Assembly (NCBI RefSeq): GCF_009647655.1
Contig: NZ_WJFD01000002.1
Coordinates: 124,001 to 188,000 of the forward strand
Direction of reading: 5' to 3'
Source: Chitinophaga sp. SYP-B3965
GTDB taxonomy: Bacteria > Bacteroidota > Bacteroidia > Chitinophagales > Chitinophagaceae
Length of the DNA: 64,000 bases
In this document: piece after piece, positions 34,796-44,398 of the stretch
Numbering within the stretch: position 1 is the first letter of the stretch
Layout of the letters: each line of letters begins with the position of its first letter
Translations under genes and position numbers: made by a program
The notes under the pieces: generated by a model
The model's database searches: none
Seen by the model: the letters and a program-made list of their open reading frames with translations, nothing else
What the model was told of the DNA's origin: nothing

Positions 34796-34809
34796 GTATA
34801 TTAGCCATA

Positions 34810-36246
34810 ATGATCGGATTTCCTCCCAGATATGGAACCACCTACGACCTAGAAAACCGCACATCCGCTGAACAGCTGATGATTGCCTGGATGGCTGTTG
34901 AAAAAATGAATTGGGAGATCAGCACCGTTACGCCAGACAGCCTCACCGCCTTTACAAATTTCAGCCTCCGCTCCTGGAATGAACAGGTAAGTATCCGGAT
35001 CACGGAAGAAGGTCTCGAACTTTTCAGCGTATCCACCGGTGTACAGGTATTGGATTTTTTCAGGAACCGCCAGAACATCCGGCGCCTGCTGAAAGAAATG
35101 GACCTTATCAATGCTAATACCTCCACAGAACAACTGGCAGCACAATACGAAGAAAGAAAAGTGCAATTGGACCGGAAAGAAGATTTCGTTCACCTTACCC
35201 ATAATACCCGGATCGTAAGTGGCTTCATGAATGTATTCCGCCCTGTAAAGGGATACTTCATCACTCCCATCCTGATCACCCTGCAAGTATTAATATTCCT
35301 GCTCCTCACCAATAAATGGCTTTTCCCGGAAAGCACCTGGTGGACGATTTCACCACAGGCATTGTTGGATGTAGGCGCAAATTATAAACCCCTCACGCTT
35401 TTCGGACAACCATGGCGCCTGCTCACGGCTAACTTTCTACATGCAGATGTATTACACCTGTTCTTTAACATGTATGGCCTCATGGTCTGTGGCATTTACC
35501 TGGAATCGCTTCTGGGCAGATGGCGCTTCCTGCTCATCTATTTGCTTTGTGGTATCGGAGGAGGTATCGCCAGTTTATGGTGGCACGACAGACTTGTTTC
35601 CGTAGGAGCCTCCGGAGCCGTTTTCGGATTGTTTGGATTTATCCTCACACTCCTGTTGCATCGTTTTCTGCAACCGGGCGAACGGAAAGCCCTGCTGATA
35701 AGCATCGGTATCTATCTTGTTTTTAGTTTTTCTGCCGTTTTCTTTGCGGACAATTTTGATCATGCCTGGCATATTGGGGGGTTACTAACTGGTGCTGTCC
35801 TGGCCCTGGGAATTTACCCCAACATGCAAACCCGCACGGTTTGGGTAGCTGGTTTGATGACTTCCTTATTCATTGGCATCTGGTTCATGCTGCCCAGAGA
35901 TGTAAATATCTATATCGAAAAGTTGGAAAAGATGGATGAGAACTTTGTGCTCGCAGCCGTAGTATACAACAATCAGCATTCCGGAGAGGAGCGCAAAAAA
36001 CTGCTGAAGGATTATGGTATTTATTACATGAATGAAAATCTGCGCATCATGGATGAGATCGATCAGTTGTCTCTCAGCGCGGATTCCCGCAATCATAATA
36101 AGTTATTGCGCAGGCTGATCACTACACAAAAGAGCATGTATAATTACAGTTATAAAACTTTGGAAGAAGGGAAGAACAGGTATGATAAAGAGATCCTCGA
36201 AGCTATTCATGAACTGAGCAGGATGCAAAAGCAGCTGGGAGATTAA
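34810..36246 (+). CDS. rhomboid family intramembrane serine protease with cytosolic N-domain
   Basis: 478 aa. About 140 N-terminal soluble residues precede a six-to-seven-helix rhomboid domain. Catalytic Ser268 (GASGAVFG) and His321 (HAWHIGG) are present, as is the WR motif (GRWRFLLIYLL). A soluble C-terminal helix-rich part follows (~380-478). It should cleave membrane proteins in the plane of the membrane; substrates are unknown. It is a lone gene after ricT. Confidence 0.9.
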   Translation: MIGFPPRYGTTYDLENRTSAEQLMIAWMAVEKMNWEISTVTPDSLTAFTNFSLRSWNEQVSIRITEEGLELFSVSTGVQVLDFFRNRQNIRRLLKEMDLINANTSTEQLAAQYEERKVQLDRKEDFVHLTHNTRIVSGFMNVFRPVKGYFITPILITLQVLIFLLLTNKWLFPESTWWTISPQALLDVGANYKPLTLFGQPWRLLTANFLHADVLHLFFNMYGLMVCGIYLESLLGRWRFLLIYLLCGIGGGIASLWWHDRLVSVGASGAVFGLFGFILTLLLHRFLQPGERKALLISIGIYLVFSFSAVFFADNFDHAWHIGGLLTGAVLALGIYPNMQTRTVWVAGLMTSLFIGIWFMLPRDVNIYIEKLEKMDENFVLAAVVYNNQHSGEERKKLLKDYGIYYMNENLRIMDEIDQLSLSADSRNHNKLLRRLITTQKSMYNYSYKTLEEGKNRYDKEILEAIHELSRMQKQLGD

Positions 36247-36259
36247 GGGGGGCTTTTTT

Positions 36260-36835
36260 TTAAAAAGTGTTCTTCAAAAAAGCATTCACAAAAGCAACTG
36301 CAGGCTTTATTCTAAAAACCCATTCAATGCCGCCGTAGGCTGTATTCAAAAACAATCTAAGCCTTTATTTTAAAAAGCATTCGCAAAAACAATCCTGGAC
36401 TTTATTCCTAAAGAACATTCAATGCAGCTGTAGGCTGTATTCAAAAACAATCTAAGCCTTTATTTTAAAAAGCATTCGCAAAAACAACCCTGGACTTTAT
36501 TCCTAAAGAACATTCAATGCAGCTGTAGGCTGTATTCAAAAACAATCTAAGCCTTTATTTTAAAAAGCATTCGCAAAAACAACCCTGGACTTTATTCCTA
36601 AAGAACATTCAATGCAGCTGTAGGCTGTATTCAAAAACAATCTAAGCCTTTATTTTAAAAAGCATTCGCAAAAACAACCCTGGACTTTATTCCTAAAAAA
36701 CATTGAATGCAGCCTACGGCTGCATTCAAAAACATTCTTCAAAACAACCCTGACCGTTATTTTAAAAAACAATCAAATACAGCCGCCGGCTGTATTCAAA
36801 AAATCACTCACAAAAAACAACCCGCCTCTCTCTAA
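36260..36835. repeat. 95-bp tandem repeat array with hairpin core
   Basis: A unit of 95 bp repeats with starts (CATTCAATGC) at 36321, 36416, 36511 and 36606, then a diverged copy at 36701 and partial copies at both ends. Copies 2-4 are almost identical. Each unit holds an inverted repeat (e.g. AATGCAGCC...GGCTGCATT at ~36705-36725; AATACAGCC/GGCTGTATT at ~36776-36796) and two half-units of the form AAAAACAA...CTTTATT...CATTC. It fills the gap between the converging rhomboid and ndpA-like genes. No ORF was found in it. Confidence 0.9.
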
Positions 36836-36846
36836 ACAAAAACCCT

Positions 36847-37899
36847 CTACTTCTCCTCCTCAAAATACAGCTTATAAAAATGCATCGTCCTTTCCTCATC
36901 ATATCCCCTTTCAATCATCTCCCGGTTACCATGAATATACACATGAAAATTCCTGTCCAGTTTTAAAATACTCTTAAACACCCGCTGCTGCTTCTTTACA
37001 GCCGCACCGGAAATGTCAAATTCATCCGGCACATCCAGTTTAAATTCTTCCCTGAAATGCTCCCGGTAATTCTTAAATGCATCCACCGCATCAGGATGTC
37101 CCAGCACTTCTTCCGCAAATTCATTCAGCTGGAATTGCTCCTTATCTTTAAAATAGGCCGCAGATTTATTCAACAATTCAATCTGATCTACCCGGTTCAT
37201 CTCAAATTCTTCCGGTAGTTTTTTCTGGATGAACTGCTGGCAAATACTCACCATCGTTTCCGTCTGATGATAACTATCTTCCCTCCGTTGCACCTGCAGG
37301 AAAGCATCTTTCCAGTAAACCGCTTCATTCTGTTTACTGATACTGTCTACAATACTTACTTTATATCCTTCTTCCTGTTCAACATTAAAAACAAGACAAC
37401 CTTTATCCAGTTTATTGATATTGATCCCGTCGTCATAATTCACTTCGTAGTTCTCATTACTGAGATATACTTTCAGGTAAGTATCCCTGTTCTCCGATTT
37501 GAAGATGCCGATCGCTTCCACTTCTTCCCCATCCACCTGGCATTTGGAAAAATGAACGATGTACAATTCTCCCCCTTTGATCTTAGGATGCGTGGAATGT
37601 TTATAAAGATGTTTCGCGATGTTTTCAGACTGCTCCTGGAAGTTATCCTTGTTTTCAAAGATCAGGCTGCAATACTTGAAAACCTCATTCAGATGCAGGT
37701 CTGCTTCATGGGTGAACCTGAAATACTCCGCATTATTGGTGAACGGCTGAATGAAATAACTCAGCAGCAGCGTGCCGATAGTTTCGTCCGTCAGCTCCAG
37801 TGGCTGTTTGGAGAGGATCAGCGGATCTTCATTCGTTGCATTGCCCACCTTATGAATGGTGAGTCTTTCCAGGTCTTTTATATCAGATACATGAATCAT
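36847..37899 (-). CDS. nucleoid-associated protein, NdpA/YejK-like
   Basis: 350 aa. Matches the 37-kDa nucleoid-associated family: KDLERLTIHKVGN near the start, GELYIVHFSKCQVDGEEVEAIGIFKSE in the middle and DRNFHVYIHGNREMIERG near the end. Family members bind nucleoid DNA; the precise role is unclear. The stop codon is only 12 nt from the 95-bp repeat array. It is divergent from the SMP-30 gene. Confidence 0.88.
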   Translation of the reverse strand: MIHVSDIKDLERLTIHKVGNATNEDPLILSKQPLELTDETIGTLLLSYFIQPFTNNAEYFRFTHEADLHLNEVFKYCSLIFENKDNFQEQSENIAKHLYKHSTHPKIKGGELYIVHFSKCQVDGEEVEAIGIFKSENRDTYLKVYLSNENYEVNYDDGININKLDKGCLVFNVEQEEGYKVSIVDSISKQNEAVYWKDAFLQVQRREDSYHQTETMVSICQQFIQKKLPEEFEMNRVDQIELLNKSAAYFKDKEQFQLNEFAEEVLGHPDAVDAFKNYREHFREEFKLDVPDEFDISGAAVKKQQRVFKSILKLDRNFHVYIHGNREMIERGYDEERTMHFYKLYFEEEK

Positions 37900-37956
37900 A
37901 CGGGCTGCAAATTAGGCGCATTTGTACTTTTACGCTAAAAAATTTAATTTAAAGGT

Positions 37957-38835
37957 ATGAAACGCATACTCTCCCCCCTCTGCCTACTCTTTAGCATGGC
38001 CTGTTTCGCACAGGAACCACTTTACACCGCTAAAGACCTGACCCCTGAAAATATGTTCTCCTCCAACATTGAAGGCCCCAATTTCGACAAAGCCGGTAAC
38101 CTGTACGTCGTGAATTTTATCAAAGACGGCGTGATCGGCAAGATCAATTCCACCAGCGGAAAAGGAGAGATCTTTGTAGTGCTGCCGGATACCAGTATCG
38201 CCAACAGCATTCAGTTCAACAGCAAAGGCAATATGTACCTGGCAGATTTCAAAGGCCACAATGTACTCGAAGTAGCCATGCCTTCCAAGAAAGTAAGTGT
38301 GTATGTACACTCTTCAAAGTTCAATCAGCCCAATGATCTCTGCATCAATAAAAAGGACCAGCTATTTGCCTCAGACCCTAACTGGCAAAACCAGACCGGT
38401 CAGATCTGGCGAATAGATCCGGGAGGAAAAATGGTGTTGGCAGCTGGCGATATGGGAACCACCAATGGCATTGAATTAAGCCCGAACGAAAAAATACTGT
38501 ATGTGAATGAAAGCGTGCAGCGGAAAATATGGAAGTTCGATGTGGACACCAAAGGCAACATCTCCAATAAAACCCTCTTCGCGGAATTTCCGGACCATGG
38601 CTTTGATGGCATGAAATGCGATAAAGCCGGCAATCTGTATGTAACCCGCTACGGCAAAGGATCCATAGCCGTGCTCAGCCCTGCCGGCGAACTCATCCGC
38701 GAAATCCAGATGAAAGGAAAATCCACCAGCAACCTCGTGTTCGGCGGCAAAGACGGCAAAACCGTTTTCGTTACCCTGCAGGACAGAAAATGCATGGAAA
38801 CCTTCCGCGTAGAGATCCCCGGTAAGAAGTTCTGA
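37957..38835 (+). CDS. SMP-30/gluconolactonase/LRE-like secreted beta-propeller
   Basis: 292 aa. A signal peptide (CLLFSMACFAQ) is followed by a six-bladed propeller with repeats such as GPNFDKAGNLYVVNFIKDG, FNQPNDLCINKKDQLFASDP and SPNEKILYVNES, with the metal-site residues of SMP-30 relatives (GP..D, N.P.D, NG). Probably a periplasmic lactonase or sugar-lactone-binding enzyme; the substrate is unknown. It is a single gene. Confidence 0.88.
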   Translation: MKRILSPLCLLFSMACFAQEPLYTAKDLTPENMFSSNIEGPNFDKAGNLYVVNFIKDGVIGKINSTSGKGEIFVVLPDTSIANSIQFNSKGNMYLADFKGHNVLEVAMPSKKVSVYVHSSKFNQPNDLCINKKDQLFASDPNWQNQTGQIWRIDPGGKMVLAAGDMGTTNGIELSPNEKILYVNESVQRKIWKFDVDTKGNISNKTLFAEFPDHGFDGMKCDKAGNLYVTRYGKGSIAVLSPAGELIREIQMKGKSTSNLVFGGKDGKTVFVTLQDRKCMETFRVEIPGKKF

Positions 38836-38937
38836 TACTATTTTAGCAAGGCGAAGAAACATCATTTGTTTACCACGGGTTCGATACGTGTTTTACATTC
38901 CTTCGCTACCGCTATAGGTGAATATAATATCAATAAA

Positions 38938-38963
38938 AAAGGCTGACCATGTGGTCAGCCTTT
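38938..38963 (-). terminator. terminator after fabG
   Basis: AAAGGCTGACC/GGTCAGCCTTT with loop ATGT. On the minus strand it runs into TTTTTTATTG, so it ends the lptB-GH3-fabG unit. Confidence 0.9.
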
Positions 38964-38983
38964 CCCAATTATATAAAAAGATC

Positions 38984-39733
38984 TTATGTGTTCAATCCAC
39001 CACAAACACTGATCACCTGCCCGGTCACATAACCGCTCAGATCAGATGCCAGGAAGAGGCAAACATTTGCGATGTCTTCCGGTGAACCGAATTTACCCAA
39101 AGGAATTTTATCCATATAAGTTTTAGCACCTTCTCCATCTTTCAGGTAATGCGTCATATCTGTTTCCACAAAACCTGGCGCTACTGCGTTCACACGAATA
39201 TTGCGGCTGCCTATCTCCTGGGCGATGGATTTTGAAAATCCGATGATGCCTGCTTTGGAGGCAGCATAACTGCTCTGGCCGGCATTACCTTTCATACCAA
39301 TGATAGAGCTCATATTAATGATGCTGCCGCTTTTCGCTTTCATCATCGGGCGCATCACCAGCTTGGTCATGTTGAATACGCTCTTCAGGTTAATGTCCAT
39401 CACTTCATCCCATTGTTCAGCGCTCATGCGCAACAGCAGGTTGTCTTTAGATATTCCGGCATTATTTACACAAATATCCACCGTACCAAATTCCTTCAAC
39501 ACATCAGTAACCAGTGCTTCGCATTCTTCGAATACACCGGCATTACTTTTATAGGCTTTGGCTTTTACACCTTTTGCGATCAGTTTAGCTTCCAGGGCTT
39601 TGGCTTTCTCATCAGAGCTCACATACGTAAACGCAACATTTGCTCCTTCATCCGCAAATTTAAGTGCGATCGCTTCTCCGATCCCACGGCTTGCTCCAGT
39701 TACGATGGCTACTTTGTTGTTGAGTAATTTCAT
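38984..39733 (-). CDS. fabG: 3-oxoacyl-ACP reductase
   Basis: 249 aa. Short-chain dehydrogenase with NADP loop TGASRGIG, NNAG motif (VNNAGISKDN), catalytic Ser (SSIIGMKGNAGQ) and YxxxK (SYAASKAG), and the FabG end SGYVTGQVISVCGG. It reduces 3-oxoacyl-ACP in fatty acid synthesis. Last gene of a three-gene operon, 31 nt after the GH3 gene. Confidence 0.93.
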   Translation of the reverse strand: MKLLNNKVAIVTGASRGIGEAIALKFADEGANVAFTYVSSDEKAKALEAKLIAKGVKAKAYKSNAGVFEECEALVTDVLKEFGTVDICVNNAGISKDNLLLRMSAEQWDEVMDINLKSVFNMTKLVMRPMMKAKSGSIINMSSIIGMKGNAGQSSYAASKAGIIGFSKSIAQEIGSRNIRVNAVAPGFVETDMTHYLKDGEGAKTYMDKIPLGKFGSPEDIANVCLFLASDLSGYVTGQVISVCGGLNT

Positions 39734-39764
39734 TTTAACAGATAGGTTTTAGCTTTAGTTTGAA

Positions 39765-41288
39765 TTAGTGTTTTTCTACGAACCGGAGGATCTCCTCCAA
39801 TAAATGCCGCTCGTTATTGAGACGTGGAACTTTATGCTGCCCACCCAGTTTTCCTTTGCTTTTCAGCCATTCCGTAAAACAGCCCTGGGCCATTACCCGC
39901 ACTGTCGGGCGTTGTAATGCCATATCCTTATGGCGTTTAGCCTCGTAATCGGAATTGATCGTCTTAAGCGTATTGTCTAATACGTTGATAAACTCTTCCA
40001 GGTTTGCCGGCTGTGTTTCAAATTCAATCAGCCACTCATGCCCGCCATTTCCTTTATCGCTGAAATAAATGGGCGCGGCCGTATAGTCATTCACGATGGC
40101 CCCGGTCACTTCACAGGCCCTCCCGATGGCTTTATCCGTATTGTCTACGATCAGTTCTTCCCCAAACGCATTGATGAAAGATTTAGTACGTCCGCTTACA
40201 CGGATGCGGTAAGGGGCCAGGGACACAAACTGAACCGTATCGCCAACGAGATAACGCCAGAGGCCACCATTTGTACTGATCACAATAGCATAGTTCTTTC
40301 CCATTTCCACTTCATGTAATTGCAGTGTTCTGGGGAATTCCTTGCCATATTCTTCCATCGGCATGAATTCATAGAAGATGCCATGGTTCAGGAACAGCAG
40401 CAGGCCTTCTTCTCCAATGATATCCTGTGCAGCGAAGAAACCTTCAGATGCATTATAGGATTCCAGGTAATTCATGTTCGGTTTGCGGATCAGTTTTTTA
40501 AACTGTTCCCGGTAAGGCGTGAAGCTCACACCACCATGCATATACAACTCAAGATTAGGCCATACATCCGCAAGGTTGTCTGTACCCGTGAGTTCAAATA
40601 TCCGTTTGATCAATACGATCGTCCAGGTAGGTACTCCCGCAATGGAAGTCACATTTTCGTGGATCACCGCATTGGCCATGCGTTCTATTTTTTCTTCCCA
40701 CTCATCCATTAAAGCAATGGAAAGGTCCGGCGTGCGGATCATGTTCCCGTAAAAAGGCATGTTCTGCAACATCACGGCACTAAGGTCTCCGGAGTAGCTG
40801 TCACTATCCGGTGCCAGTTTATTCACCTGGTGGCTTCCGCCGATCACCAGTGATTTGCCCGTGAGCACATCAGATTCCGGCAGGTTATTATAATAAAGGG
40901 AAAGTACATCCCGCCCGGCGCGGTAATGACAATCGTCCAGGCTTTCTATGGAAACAGGAATGAATTTGCTTTTATCTGCTGTGGTGCCGCTCGATTTGGC
41001 GAACCACTTGATAGGAGTGTTCCAGATCACATTCTGCTGCCCTTCCATCACCCGCTGGATATACGGTTTAATGGATTCATAATTATGAACAGGAACGCGT
41101 TGTTTGAATTCGTCTATCTTAAAAATATTGGAGAAGCCATACTGTTTGCCGAATTCCGTGTACTGGGCAGCGCTAAGCAGATTCTGAAATACCTGCTGCT
41201 GTACCTGCAGCGGATATTGCATAAAGTGCTCAATACGGCCCATACGTATTCTGGCCAATTGTGATAAAGCTGGACTTAAAATCTTCAT
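39765..41288 (-). CDS. GH3 auxin-responsive promoter family protein (acyl-amido synthetase fold)
   Basis: 507 aa. Matches the GH3 superfamily of adenylating enzymes: IKWFAKSSGTTADKSKFIPVS (ATP motif, SSGTT), YNASEGFFAAQD and WRYLVGDTVQF. Plant members join amino acids to jasmonate or auxin; bacterial ones are mostly unassigned. Here it lies between lptB and fabG, with 30- and 31-nt gaps, hinting at an envelope lipid or acyl role, which is inference only. Confidence 0.92.
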   Translation of the reverse strand: MKILSPALSQLARIRMGRIEHFMQYPLQVQQQVFQNLLSAAQYTEFGKQYGFSNIFKIDEFKQRVPVHNYESIKPYIQRVMEGQQNVIWNTPIKWFAKSSGTTADKSKFIPVSIESLDDCHYRAGRDVLSLYYNNLPESDVLTGKSLVIGGSHQVNKLAPDSDSYSGDLSAVMLQNMPFYGNMIRTPDLSIALMDEWEEKIERMANAVIHENVTSIAGVPTWTIVLIKRIFELTGTDNLADVWPNLELYMHGGVSFTPYREQFKKLIRKPNMNYLESYNASEGFFAAQDIIGEEGLLLFLNHGIFYEFMPMEEYGKEFPRTLQLHEVEMGKNYAIVISTNGGLWRYLVGDTVQFVSLAPYRIRVSGRTKSFINAFGEELIVDNTDKAIGRACEVTGAIVNDYTAAPIYFSDKGNGGHEWLIEFETQPANLEEFINVLDNTLKTINSDYEAKRHKDMALQRPTVRVMAQGCFTEWLKSKGKLGGQHKVPRLNNERHLLEEILRFVEKH

Positions 41289-41318
41289 ACCAGGTTTTAA
41301 CTAGGGTTGTGATAGTGG

Positions 41319-42080
41319 TTATTGTTTAGCAGCTTCGTCCAGGTAATCCTTCCTGCGAAGTACGAAATTTTGGCCAAGATACACTTTTCTTACCTGTTCA
41401 TCTGCTGCCAGTTCTTCCGCCGTACCGGCTTTGAGGATCTTGCCTTCAAACAATAAATAGGCTCTGTCTGTAATGGAAAGGGTTTCCTGTACGTTGTGGT
41501 CCGTGATCAGGATGCCAATGTTCCTGTATTTCAATTTAGCTACAATGGCCTGTATATCTTCCACGGCAATAGGATCGATCCCTGCAAAAGGCTCATCCAG
41601 CAGGATGAACTTAGGGTCCACAGCCAGGGCACGGGCAATTTCCGTCCTGCGGCGTTCGCCCCCGCTGAGTACATCTCCCGGACTTTTCCGCACGTGTTGT
41701 AAACGGAATTCCTCCAGCAGTTGTTCCAGTTTCTCTTTTTGTTCCGCTTTGTTCAGCTTCGTCATTTCCAGTACGGCAGCAATATTATCCTCTACACTCA
41801 GCTTACGGAAAATACTGGCTTCCTGCGGCAGGTAGCCAATTCCCATCTGCGCCCTTTTGTACATCGGCAGTTTGGTGATGTTCTGATCATTCAGAAAAAC
41901 CTCTCCCTCATCCGGTTTGATAAGCCCTACTACCATATAAAAGGTAGTGGTCTTTCCCGCTCCGTTAGGCCCCAGCAGCCCAACGATCTCTCCCTGCGTA
42001 ACTTCCACAGATACGTGATTTACCACGGTCCTTGCCCGGTATCTCTTAACTAATTGTTGTGTATGTATTCTTAGCGCCAT
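41319..42080 (-). CDS. lptB: LPS export ABC transporter ATPase
   Basis: 253 aa. ABC ATPase with Walker [10 protein letters not shown], the LptB-like signature [15 protein letters not shown], Walker [14 protein letters not shown] and the H-loop [10 protein letters not shown]. LptB powers lipopolysaccharide extraction to the LptFGC bridge. First gene of the lptB-GH3-fabG operon, with a promoter just upstream. Confidence 0.96.
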   Translation of the reverse strand: MALRIHTQQLVKRYRARTVVNHVSVEVTQGEIVGLLGPNGAGKTTTFYMVVGLIKPDEGEVFLNDQNITKLPMYKRAQMGIGYLPQEASIFRKLSVEDNIAAVLEMTKLNKAEQKEKLEQLLEEFRLQHVRKSPGDVLSGGERRRTEIARALAVDPKFILLDEPFAGIDPIAVEDIQAIVAKLKYRNIGILITDHNVQETLSITDRAYLLFEGKILKAGTAEELAADEQVRKVYLGQNFVLRRKDYLDEAAKQ

Positions 42081-42094
42081 AAACTGAATCTGAG

Positions 42095-42102
42095 CAAAAA
42101 TA
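42095..42102 (-). promoter_or_regulatory. -7 element before lptB
   Basis: On the minus strand TATTTTTG matches TAnnTTTG and lies 14 nt before the lptB start codon. Confidence 0.6.
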
Positions 42103-42191
42103 GTAAAATAGGGGCATGAACCACGGATTCGCCCGATAGATACAAATTTTTAACCATTTATTGGCTATTAGTTAATTAGTATCCTAAATAA

Positions 42192-42199
42192 TATCTTTG
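42192..42199 (+). promoter_or_regulatory. -7 element before metF
   Basis: TATCTTTG, the same word as in the metH promoter, lies 28 nt before the metF start codon. No certain -33 element was seen. Confidence 0.6.
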
Positions 42200-42227
42200 C
42201 GTGGTTTTATAATTACCGCTTCAAAAT

Positions 42228-43181
42228 ATGAAAGTTACTGAACATATTTCCCAGGCAAAAGATACATTGATCTCATTTGAGATATTGCCGCCCCTGAAAG
42301 GGAAAAGTATTGAATCCATATACGACCACCTCGACCCCCTGATGGAATTCAAACCATCTTTCATCAACGTTACTTATCACCGCAGTGAACATATGTTCAA
42401 AAAGCGTGCTGATGGCTCTTTTGATAAAGTAGAGATCCGCAAACGCCCCGGCACAGTTGGTATTTGTGCCGCTATCATGAACCACTACCAGGTAGATGCA
42501 GTTCCGCACCTTATCTGCGGCGGTTTCAGCAAAGAAGAAACAGAAAATGCCCTCATAGACCTGAATTTCCTGGGAATAGACAATGTACTGGTGCTCCGCG
42601 GAGATGCCCCAAAGAACGAAACCTTCTTTGAAGCACATCCAAATGGTCACCGTTACGCAATCGATCTCCTCCATCAGGTAGTACAGATGAATAATGGTAT
42701 TTACCTGGAAGAAGACCTCATGGGAGGCCTCAAAACCAAATTCTGCATCGGCGTTGCTGCCTATCCGGAAAAACATTTCGAAGCACCGAACATGCAAACA
42801 GATATGATGTACCTCCAGCGCAAAGTAGAAGCCGGCGCAGATTACATCGTTACCCAGATGTTCTTCGATAATAAAAAGTATTTCGACTTTGTGGCAAAAT
42901 GCCGGGAAGCAGGGATCACTATCCCCATCATTCCAGGTCTGAAACCTTTGACCACAAAGAAACAAATGACCATATTGCCTCGTACTTTCCATGTGGATAT
43001 GCCGGAAGACCTGTACACAGAAGTGAATAAGTGCAAAACAGATAAAGATGTGGAACTGGTAGGTACAGAATGGTTGATCCAACAGTCAAAGGAATTGAAA
43101 GCTGCCGGTTCTCCTGTATTACATTACTACACCCTCGGCAAACCGCATGTGGTGCGTAAAGTAGTAGAAACGATCATGTAG
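42228..43181 (+). CDS. metF: methylenetetrahydrofolate reductase
   Basis: 317 aa. FAD TIM-barrel enzyme that makes 5-methyl-THF, the methyl donor for methionine synthase. Motifs are SFEILPPLKGKSIESIY at the start, FINVTYHR, NVLVLRGDAP, IGVAAYPEKH and ADYIVTQMFFDNKKYFDF. Complete length. Single gene, divergent from lptB. Its substrate partner MetH lies ~32 kb away in this window. Confidence 0.96.
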   Translation: MKVTEHISQAKDTLISFEILPPLKGKSIESIYDHLDPLMEFKPSFINVTYHRSEHMFKKRADGSFDKVEIRKRPGTVGICAAIMNHYQVDAVPHLICGGFSKEETENALIDLNFLGIDNVLVLRGDAPKNETFFEAHPNGHRYAIDLLHQVVQMNNGIYLEEDLMGGLKTKFCIGVAAYPEKHFEAPNMQTDMMYLQRKVEAGADYIVTQMFFDNKKYFDFVAKCREAGITIPIIPGLKPLTTKKQMTILPRTFHVDMPEDLYTEVNKCKTDKDVELVGTEWLIQQSKELKAAGSPVLHYYTLGKPHVVRKVVETIM

Positions 43182-43190
43182 GTAAAAAAA

Positions 43191-43226
43191 ATAGCCACTA
43201 CGTAGATACGCGATGGCCTTTTTTCC
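43191..43226 (+). terminator. probable terminator after metF
   Basis: An imperfect stem (GCCA...TGGC with inner CG/CG pairs) is followed by CTTTTTTCCC. Confidence 0.45.
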
Positions 43227-43330
43227 CTATAACTGTCACACCTTTTGTTTTTGTTAAAAAACTTATTGGTGATGTATTGCTGATAGTAAGACGTGGGCAA
43301 ATAGTTTTACCCCCACGGTAAAGAATAAAA

Positions 43331-43360
43331 AAAGAAGCCGCCCATATGGACGGCTTCTTT
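43331..43360 (-). terminator. terminator after first outer-membrane barrel gene
   Basis: AAAGAAGCCG-C-CC pairs with GG-A-CGGCTTCTTT (one mismatch). On the minus strand T7 follows the stem, so it ends the gene at 43386-44102. Confidence 0.85.
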
Positions 43361-43385
43361 TATGAATATCGTTTTACAGATCAGA

Positions 43386-44102
43386 TCAGTAATCTTCCCG
43401 GTTGAATAAAAAGCCCACGCTTACACCCAGGTACTTGTTCTTGGTACTCATCCTGGCTATCCGGTCAATATCTGTAAGCCCCATGCTATAGTTGGCGCTT
43501 AACATTAAACCGTTATCAAATTCATAACCCAGTGTAAAGTTGGCGCCGGCATCCCAGGGATACATCCTCACTACAGCCAGGTTATTATCTTCCCTGCGGG
43601 AAAATTGTACCTGCTTTGAATTCTGTGTAACGCTGCGCCCGTTTTGCATAATATCAAAATCATAACGGCCCTGCAAACCATACCCCACATAAGGACCAAA
43701 GCCTCCTGTAATACTTCCAACGCCTAACGGACACTTATATATGATATTAAACGGCAACTCCAGGTAGTTCAGTTTCATCTGGCTGCCGGTAGGAATGTAC
43801 ACGCCTGTCAATTCTGCCTTAGGTATCCGGGATCCCTGGAAGCTGGTGCCTTTGGTGATATAACGTATTACCGGTTGCAGGTAAAACCCGTCATAACCAA
43901 GGGGCATATTGATCACCAGGTCCAGATGCCAGCCATGGAACGTTTTCATGGCACCGCTCACATCTCCCAGTTCGCTGCGCACGTCTCCTGAAATTTCCAT
44001 GTTCGCAGCTGTATAGCCGGTTCTGATGCCAAGGCTTACCTGTGCCTGTACATTGAATAATAATGAGGTCAAAAAAACGATCAGCAGACCTGTTCTTTTC
44101 AT
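43386..44102 (-). CDS. outer membrane beta-barrel protein (PorT/OMP_b-brl_2-like)
   Basis: 238 aa. Signal peptide (LLFNVQA), then an eight-strand barrel pattern: VSLGIRTGYTAANMEIS, FYLQPVIRYITKGTSF, LNYLELPFNIIYK, GFGPYVGYGLQGRYDF and the C-terminal strand YLGVSVGFLFN. The order of blocks is shared with the next two genes, so the three are paralogues, here in most diverged form. Confidence 0.88.
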   Translation of the reverse strand: MKRTGLLIVFLTSLLFNVQAQVSLGIRTGYTAANMEISGDVRSELGDVSGAMKTFHGWHLDLVINMPLGYDGFYLQPVIRYITKGTSFQGSRIPKAELTGVYIPTGSQMKLNYLELPFNIIYKCPLGVGSITGGFGPYVGYGLQGRYDFDIMQNGRSVTQNSKQVQFSRREDNNLAVVRMYPWDAGANFTLGYEFDNGLMLSANYSMGLTDIDRIARMSTKNKYLGVSVGFLFNREDY

Positions 44103-44328
44103 AAAATATGATTTTTAAATAGGGGTCTCGTGCTGCTAAATAGAGATAGTAAAGTGCTCGACGAAAAAATGCGAGTAGAATTGCTAAATGTGCTCTGTCT
44201 ATTATTGGGATCAAACTTAATACATTCTTCTTCAATTTTATAATGGACAGGAGCGTTTGATGGTTAAATAATAGTGAACGGATAACACAACCGGCCTCGG
44301 GATTGTTTAAAAAAAAGACCAAAAAAAT

Positions 44329-44370
44329 GGCAGGCTAAGCATTGCAATATTTTGAAATGCTTAACCTGCC
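44329..44370 (-). terminator. terminator after second outer-membrane barrel gene
   Basis: GGCAGG-C-TAAGCATT pairs with AATGCTTA-A-CCTGCC (one mismatch). The minus strand continues in ATTTTTTT. Confidence 0.85.
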
Positions 44371-44398
44371 TGTTTATTAACAAGAAATGTACGCGTGA

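Noticed and set aside
36260..36835. CRISPR array
   Set aside because: The 95-bp units are contiguous and near-identical throughout, with no unique spacers between short repeats, and no cas genes are near.
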